From Candidatus Denitrolinea symbiosum (lineage in GTDB: Bacteria; Chloroflexota; Anaerolineae; Anaerolineales; Villigracilaceae), in the NCBI GenBank assembly GCA_017312345.1, contig BLAA01000001.1:1054001-1118000 (forward strand): DNA of 64,000 nt. Reading direction: 5' to 3'. The first letter of the stretch is position 1. Every line of letters begins with the position of its first letter. Below the pieces are notes generated by a model. That model searched no databases, had not been told where the DNA came from, and saw nothing but the letters and a program-made list of their open reading frames with translations. The translations under genes were made by a program, and so were the position numbers. Of the stretch, positions 58,827 through 64,000 are shown piece by piece.

Positions 58827-60152
58827 TCAAGTACCAATCTCCACTCGTGATTGACGATTGATGTCGGACAGTCCAATCGAGATGTTGACGAGGATGGAGA
58901 CGGCGAGGTACGCCGAGAAGATCGCCGCGGCGACGAGGTATCCGCCCGAAGGGACGAGCAGGACGATGAGAGCGAGTTCGGCCACGCCCGTGACGGCCGC
59001 GACGACGAGCGGGACGTTGGGACGTCCGAGCGCCAGCAGGAGCGGACGATTCCAATTGGCGATGTTCGCCGCGCCATAGCCGACGAGCAGGATCAACACG
59101 CAGACGATGACGGGCGCGGCTTCCACTTCGTACGCGAACGGGATGAACCACCAGCCGAGAGTCGCCAGCCCCGCGCCCGCCAGCAGGGTCCAGACGCCGC
59201 CGACGAGACTGACCTGTTTGAGCAGGCGGCGGGTCGCGTCCCATTGTTTCTGCGCGATGGTCTTTGTGATCTCGGCGTAGGTGGGCCAGATGAACGGCTC
59301 GATGGGCAGCATGACGAGGTTGATCAGGCTCGTGGCGAGTCGGAAATATCCCAGCGCGGTATCGGACACGAAATATTTAATGTAAAGCGGGACGTTATCG
59401 CGCGTGAACAGGTTCACCGTTCCGTTGACGTTCGTGCTGACAGCGAAGCGCGCGATGGACTTCCAATCGGGGAGCAGGCTGAACGGCGCGCGGACCCAGC
59501 CGCGTCCCAGTTTGCGGTTCAGCGCGCCCAGCGCGGAGAAGGTCACGACCGCCGCGGCCAGCGTCTTGCCCGCGAGGTACGCGACGAGAATCTCGAACAT
59601 CCCCCAACGCATGAAAAACGCCAGCGCGACGATCAGGATGGTGACGACGCTTTGCAGCAGGTTGGCGAAAGCCACGCGCTTGAATTTGTCGGTGGATTGC
59701 AAAACGCCCGTGGAGGTTTCGTAGACGAGGTTGGCGAGCAGGAAGAGTCCGTAGAAGCGATAGTAGCCGACCAGCGCCGCGTCGTGCGCGAACCAGGCTG
59801 CGAGGAAAAACAGGACGAGATAGGCAAATATCGAAGTGAACGTCTCGCCGACGCCGATCCACTTGGCGAGCGCGGCGGCGCGGGGTTTGTCGTCGAGGGC
59901 GAGCGCCTCGCCGAGGTATTTCACCGTCACCTCGCTCATGCGGAACGAGAGCAGGCGGTTCACGTTCGAGGCGAACAGCATGACGGCGGTCAGCGCGCCG
60001 TACGACTCGATCCCCAGCAGGCGGACGATGAGAATCCCCTGCACGAATCCCAGCGCGGCAGAGACGAAACTGCTGGAAAAGAGATATCCGCTGTTGCGGA
60101 GGACTCGGGCGAAGAGCGAGTCGGATTTGAGTTTGGAGAGGAGGGAATTCAC
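58827..60152 (-). CDS. Wzx-like polysaccharide flippase (MOP superfamily)
   Basis: 441 aa, about twelve membrane helices. N-terminal GYLFSSSFVSAALGFVQGIL and LLGIESYGALTAVMLFASNV are typical of Wzx/RfbX. It flips lipid-linked sugar units across the membrane for polymerisation. Ends one nt before the GT4 start, so the two are coupled. The upstream region (60,153-60,323) is a small gap with the divergent ATPase promoter. Confidence 0.88.
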   Translation of the reverse strand: MNSLLSKLKSDSLFARVLRNSGYLFSSSFVSAALGFVQGILIVRLLGIESYGALTAVMLFASNVNRLLSFRMSEVTVKYLGEALALDDKPRAAALAKWIGVGETFTSIFAYLVLFFLAAWFAHDAALVGYYRFYGLFLLANLVYETSTGVLQSTDKFKRVAFANLLQSVVTILIVALAFFMRWGMFEILVAYLAGKTLAAAVVTFSALGALNRKLGRGWVRAPFSLLPDWKSIARFAVSTNVNGTVNLFTRDNVPLYIKYFVSDTALGYFRLATSLINLVMLPIEPFIWPTYAEITKTIAQKQWDATRRLLKQVSLVGGVWTLLAGAGLATLGWWFIPFAYEVEAAPVIVCVLILLVGYGAANIANWNRPLLLALGRPNVPLVVAAVTGVAELALIVLLVPSGGYLVAAAIFSAYLAVSILVNISIGLSDINRQSRVEIGT

Positions 60153-60272
60153 GAGGCTATTATATAATACCCACGGTCACAATTTGCGCTTTCTACTTTC
60201 TAAAAAGGCGCAATTTTTGACCCAGTGCGGCATAAGTGACGCGGGGGAGGGTTGATGGTAATTGCCTGCCAA

Positions 60273-60317
60273 CCCGATAATTTTCATAGTCCACTAATGG
60301 AATTATCGGGTTATAAT
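60273..60317 (+). promoter_or_regulatory. Palindromic operator and leaderless promoter of the DUF4143 gene
   Basis: CCCGATAATT (60273-60282) and AATTATCGGG (60301-60310) are 10-bp inverted arms 18 nt apart. TATAAT (60312-60317) follows at once and ends 6 nt before the ATG at 60,324. The mRNA should be leaderless and the dyad covers the -35 area, suggesting self-repression or regulated access. Confidence 0.65.
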
Positions 60318-60323
60318 GCGGTT

Positions 60324-61577
60324 ATGTACATAAAAAGACACCTCCTCGATGCCCTGAAAGCGCATTTATCCAAAAAGGAAATCAGCCTGATCATCGGGCC
60401 GCGCCAGGCGGGAAAAACCACTTTAATGATGCTTTTGAAGGAACACGTCGAAGTGCAGGGAAAAAGAACGGTCGCTTTTAACCTTGACATTGAAAATGAT
60501 CGTCAATTCTTCCAATCACAGGAAACCCTGCTTCAAAAGATCGCGCTGGAATTGGGCAAAGACGGCGGCTACGTTTTCATTGATGAGATCCAGCGAAAAG
60601 AAAACGCAGGCCTGTTTTTGAAGGGCCTGTACGACATGAACCTGCCGCACAAATTCATCGCATCGGGATCGGGATCGCTCGAACTCAAGGAGAAGATCCA
60701 CGAGTCGCTTGCGGGACGAAAACGCGTCTTCGAATTGTCCACGCTTGATTTTATCGAATTCGCCAATTTCAAGACAGAGTATAGATACGAAAATGACCTG
60801 CGCGAATTTCTCGCGCTCGAAAAACAAAAGCGCCAGAACCTGCTCGAGGAATACATGAGTTTTGGCGGTTATCCGCGCGTCGCGCTGGAGGATACTGTCG
60901 TCGAAAAACGCAGGATCATCGCGGAACTTTACCAGAGTTACCTGGAGCGCGATATTTCCTTCCTTCTTGGCGTACAGAAAACGGATCGCTTCACGGCGTT
61001 GACCAGGCTGATGGCTTCACAAGTGGGACAATTGGCTGCCATTTCGGAGATCGCCAATACGCTCAACATCAACGCCGCCACAGTCAATAACTACTTGTGG
61101 CTTATGGAAAAGACCTTCCTGCTTCATCGGGTGACGCCATTCTTCAAAAACGTTCGGAAGGAATTGACCAAAACGCCCGTATTCTATTTTCACGATCTGG
61201 GGATGAGGAACTATGCGCTCGGATCGTATGGGATGCCCTTGTCGCCGTCCGAGGGCGGGTTCCTGTTCCAGAACCTCGTCCATAACCTGCTTTGGGGAAA
61301 AATCTCGGACACGTCGCATCAAGTCCATCATTGGCGCACCACCGACAAAGCCGAGGTGAATTTTGTGCTGGACAAAAACACGGAAGCGGTTCCAGTGGAA
61401 GTGAAATATCGTTCGCTAAATACGCCCGAATCAAGTCGGTCGTTTCAAAGTTTTGTCTCCGCGTATCATCCGCGCGCCGGCTATATTGTTCACCTGGGGG
61501 ACGACATGGAAAAACAGATCAACTCCACTCAAACGCATTACGTGAACTGGTCGAAGTTGATATTCGAAGAGTTGTGA
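60324..61577 (+). CDS. AAA ATPase with DUF4143 domain
   Basis: 417 aa from ATG 60,324 (MYIKRHLLDALKAHLSKKEI). Walker A IGPRQAGKTTLMMLL near 27, Walker B-like GYVFIDEIQRKENA near 90, sensor-type KFIASGSGSLELK near 118, then the DUF4143 C-terminal domain (PVEVKYRSLNTPESSRSFQS, YPVEVK-like nuclease-fold residues). The family is widespread with uncertain function, often near toxin or mobile-gene regions. It is the only rightward gene in the leftward glycan cluster and is likely inserted. Confidence 0.9.
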   Translation: MYIKRHLLDALKAHLSKKEISLIIGPRQAGKTTLMMLLKEHVEVQGKRTVAFNLDIENDRQFFQSQETLLQKIALELGKDGGYVFIDEIQRKENAGLFLKGLYDMNLPHKFIASGSGSLELKEKIHESLAGRKRVFELSTLDFIEFANFKTEYRYENDLREFLALEKQKRQNLLEEYMSFGGYPRVALEDTVVEKRRIIAELYQSYLERDISFLLGVQKTDRFTALTRLMASQVGQLAAISEIANTLNINAATVNNYLWLMEKTFLLHRVTPFFKNVRKELTKTPVFYFHDLGMRNYALGSYGMPLSPSEGGFLFQNLVHNLLWGKISDTSHQVHHWRTTDKAEVNFVLDKNTEAVPVEVKYRSLNTPESSRSFQSFVSAYHPRAGYIVHLGDDMEKQINSTQTHYVNWSKLIFEEL

Positions 61578-61592
61578 TATTCGAACCACGCG

Positions 61593-62573
61593 CTACGCGG
61601 TCACAATATCCTTCGCCCACTCACGCTCGGCGCGGTACCACTCGACGAGTCTCTCCATCCCCTCGCGCAAGCCGACCTGGGGCTGCCAACCGAGCAATTG
61701 CCGCGCCTTCGAGACGTCCGCCCAATTCTGGAACATATCCGCGAGGTTCGGCGGTCCATACTGGACCTGCGCGGACTTGCCCACGACTTCCTCCGTCAAC
61801 CCGATCAGGTCGTTGATGCTGATGACTTCATGCCCGCCGAGGTTGACGATCTCGAATCCGAGCGGTTTCAACGCGGCGATGGTGCCGCGCGCGATGTCGT
61901 CCACGAAGGTGAAGCCGCGCGACTGCTTCCCGTCGCCGTTGACCAGCACGGGGCGTCCCTCGCTGATCCACTGCACGAAGCGGAACATCGCCAGGTCGGG
62001 ACGTCCCGCGGGCCCGTAGACGGTGAAATAGCGGACGACGCTCACATCAATGTTGTGCAGATAATGATATGAGTGCGCGAGGACTTCCGCTCCCTTTTTG
62101 CTGGCCGCGTACGGCTGGAGCGGCTCGCTGCTCGAGGCGGTTTCGGGAGTCGGGTAGGGCGGGTTCGCGCCGTAGATGCTCGAAGTGGAGGCGAGCAGGA
62201 ATTTTCCGCACCCAGTCTGGCGGCAGAGTTCGAGCATGTTGAGCGTCCCGAGGACGTTTGAATTGAGAAACGTCCACGGATCGCTGACGCTGTAACGCAC
62301 GCCCGCGCGGGCGGCGAGATTAATTACCGCGTCGAAGGGGCGATCGGTAATTGGAGATTGGCGATTAAGAATTCCGCGGTCGGAAATATCGTCGCGGACG
62401 AATTCGAAGCCGTCCAGCGCTTGCAGTTTGCGAAGGCGGAACTCCTTGATGCGGACGTCGTACGCGTCGTTCAGGTTGTCCACGCCGACGACGGTGTGTC
62501 CCTGCTCGATGAGAATTTCGCTCGTCCGCGCGCCGATGAATCCCGCCGCGCCAGTTACCAGATAATGCGCCAT
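61593..62573 (-). CDS. NAD-dependent epimerase, UDP-glucuronate 4-epimerase-like
   Basis: 326 aa. VTGAAGFIGARTSEILIEQG at the N-terminus, VVGVDNLNDAYDVRIKEFRL near 29, catalytic Ser/Tyr/Lys in STSSIYGANPPYPTPE and YAASKKGAEVLAHSY. It converts UDP-sugar acids or hexoses between C4 epimers. Beside the UDP-sugar 6-dehydrogenase at 62,620, it likely gives galacturonate- or GalNAcA-type donors for the polymer. Confidence 0.9.
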   Translation of the reverse strand: MAHYLVTGAAGFIGARTSEILIEQGHTVVGVDNLNDAYDVRIKEFRLRKLQALDGFEFVRDDISDRGILNRQSPITDRPFDAVINLAARAGVRYSVSDPWTFLNSNVLGTLNMLELCRQTGCGKFLLASTSSIYGANPPYPTPETASSSEPLQPYAASKKGAEVLAHSYHYLHNIDVSVVRYFTVYGPAGRPDLAMFRFVQWISEGRPVLVNGDGKQSRGFTFVDDIARGTIAALKPLGFEIVNLGGHEVISINDLIGLTEEVVGKSAQVQYGPPNLADMFQNWADVSKARQLLGWQPQVGLREGMERLVEWYRAEREWAKDIVTA

Positions 62574-62619
62574 GGTTGCTCCGTGTGTCAGGTATCAGGT
62601 GTCAGGATTTGCTTGAAAC

Positions 62620-63942
62620 TTAAAGCCTGACCACCTTCCCGTTTCCCTTCGCGATCTTGCCCGTCGCGTTGCGCGTGTCGAAGACGAACTTCGCCTCGCG
62701 GATGATCGCGGCGTAATCGTAGACTTTGTGATTCGTGACGATCACCACCGCGTCAGATTCGCGGACGGCCTGCATCACGTCCCGCACGCTGTCCATCTGC
62801 CAGCCGTCGTATTCGTGGTGGAGATGCGGAATGTACGGGTCGTGATATTCGACTTGCGCGCCCTTCTTCTGGAGCAGGCCGATCACATCCAGCGCGGGGG
62901 ACTCGCGCACGTCGTCAATATCGGGTTTGTACGCCGCGCCGAGGACGAGGACGCGGCTTCCCTTGAGCAGGATGCCGCGGTCGTTCATCGCTTCCAACAT
63001 GCGGCCGACCACGTAACGCGGCATGTTGGTATTGATCTCGGACGCGAGTTCGATGAAGCGCGCGTTATAGTTGACCGCCCTCATCTTCCAGGAAAGATAA
63101 AGCGGGTCAATCGGGATGCAGTGACCGCCCAGCCCGGGTCCCGGCGTGAACTTCATGAAGCCAAAGGGTTTCGTCGCCGCGGCTTCGATCACCTCCCACA
63201 CGTCCACGCCGAGGCGTTCGCACATGATCGCCATCTCGTTGACCATGCCGATGTTGATCATGCGGAAGGTGTTCTCCAGCAGTTTCGCCATCTCCGCCGC
63301 CTCGGTGGACGAGACGTGATGGACGGTCTGGATCGCGCCCGTGTACCAGGCCGAAGCCACCTCGCCGCAATTCTCGGTGATGCCGCCGATTATCTTCGGG
63401 GTATTGATAGTGGTGAAGTCCTGGCGTCCGGGGTCCACGCGCTCGGGCGAAAAAGCCAGGAACCAGTCCTCGCCCACCGTCAGCCCGTGTTCGACGCCGA
63501 GTTTGGGCAGCAGCAATTCCCGCGTCGTGCCGGGATAGGTGGTGGACTCCAGCACGACCACCATGCCCTGATGCACGTATTTCGCCAGTTCCTCCGTCGC
63601 CGCGACGATGAACGACATGTCGGGGTCGCCCGTCTTGCGGAGCGGCGTCGGCACGCAGATGCTGACCGCGTCCATCTTCTCCAGCACGGAAAAATCCGTC
63701 GTGGCTTTCAGGCGTCCCGCCTTGACGAGCGCGGCCACCGCCTCGGTCTTGACGTCGGGGATGTACGACTCGCCATTATTGAGCAGATCCACCTTCCGCG
63801 CGTCGGGATCCACGCCCGTCACTTTGAATCCCGCCTCGCCGAACACCACCGCCAGCGGCAGGCCGACATAGCCGAGTCCCAAAATGGCGATTTCGGCGGA
63901 TTTGTCTTGCAGTTTCTTGATGAGAATATCTTTGGTGGTCAT
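62620..63942 (-). CDS. Nucleotide sugar 6-dehydrogenase (WbpA/WecC type)
   Basis: 440 aa. LGLGYVGLPLAVVFGEAGFK is near residue 21, then VSICVPTPLRKTGDPDMS near 92, ESTTYPGTTRELLLPKLG near 131 and the catalytic cysteine in GPGLGGHCIPIDPLYLSWKM near 270. It oxidises UDP-hexose or UDP-HexNAc at C6 to the uronate in two NAD+-linked steps. C-terminal substrate-binding SRVLVLGAAYKPDIDDVRES is intact. It supplies the epimerase next to it. Confidence 0.93.
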   Translation of the reverse strand: MTTKDILIKKLQDKSAEIAILGLGYVGLPLAVVFGEAGFKVTGVDPDARKVDLLNNGESYIPDVKTEAVAALVKAGRLKATTDFSVLEKMDAVSICVPTPLRKTGDPDMSFIVAATEELAKYVHQGMVVVLESTTYPGTTRELLLPKLGVEHGLTVGEDWFLAFSPERVDPGRQDFTTINTPKIIGGITENCGEVASAWYTGAIQTVHHVSSTEAAEMAKLLENTFRMINIGMVNEMAIMCERLGVDVWEVIEAAATKPFGFMKFTPGPGLGGHCIPIDPLYLSWKMRAVNYNARFIELASEINTNMPRYVVGRMLEAMNDRGILLKGSRVLVLGAAYKPDIDDVRESPALDVIGLLQKKGAQVEYHDPYIPHLHHEYDGWQMDSVRDVMQAVRESDAVVIVTNHKVYDYAAIIREAKFVFDTRNATGKIAKGNGKVVRL

Positions 63943-64000
63943 TGGTTTCCTTTAGCGTCAGGTTTCGCAGACGCGCTCCTTCTACAGATGAGCCGAAATT

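Overview
The window joins two different kinds of DNA. Positions 1 to about 42,395 are most of an integrated mobile element (integrative and conjugative/mobilizable type). About 42,396 to 64,000 is host chromosome. The host part is more GC-rich and carries cell-surface glycan genes, GxxExxY-associated repeats and dispersed palindromes. The gene mix (Tad/Flp pilus parts with LCP proteins, B-family polymerase, GxxExxY repeats, glycan cluster) fits a Chloroflexota genome, perhaps Anaerolineae. This is an inference; no rRNA or other marker gene is present.

Element layout. The right end is a large serine recombinase (40,799) that runs straight into a host DUF255/thioredoxin-fold gene cut at its conserved HFEK motif. 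The left end lies outside the window. Inward from the recombinase are a 79-aa protein with a structured leader RNA, an excisionase-like HTH protein, small membrane proteins, ParA with a tandem-domain partner, and a Rep protein with a DnaA-N-like domain. Iteron-like repeats lie inside the rep gene. A long leftward transfer/pilus backbone follows: TadC-like proteins, LCP protein, Flp pilin, three TadE/G-like proteins, two A24-type peptidases, a VirB6/TrbL-like protein, a DnaB-like ATPase, VirB2- and PrgI-like membrane proteins, an M23 peptidase and a replication-relaxation-like protein. No VirB4, VirD4, TadA or clear relaxase is seen in the window.

Cargo is slotted between backbone modules. (i) 1-4,307: a NERD-domain helicase and a DUF6079/PglY-like ATPase. 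(ii) 4,564-7,850: a large reverse transcriptase whose upstream region, a strongly structured candidate ncRNA, has been separated from it by an IS256-family insertion exactly at the start codon. (iii) 8,501-12,693: a ubiquitin-like conjugation operon (Ubl, E2, JAB-E1 fusion) divergent from a sigma factor/unknown/ImmA-IrrE protease operon; the block is bracketed by a full copy and a decayed 3'-end copy of the same backbone gene. (iv) 21,092-24,782: a rightward cassette with a LexA-type box in a leaderless promoter, a LuxR-type regulator, a RecA-like protein, a small coiled-coil protein and a divergent B-family DNA polymerase. (v) 28,730-30,841: an orphan 703-aa zinc-ribbon protein.

Host side. 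After the truncated DUF255 gene come a GT39-like membrane glycosyltransferase, a thiolase, a lipoprotein and a polysaccharide deacetylase. A GxxExxY gene follows, bracketed by opposed 10-bp repeat arrays. The rest is a leftward glycan cluster (methyltransferases, LPG-synthase-like protein, pyruvyltransferase, GT2/GT4 enzymes, GDP-mannose dehydratase, Wzx-like flippase, epimerase, UDP-sugar dehydrogenase), interrupted by a DUF4143 ATPase with a palindromic operator and leaderless promoter.
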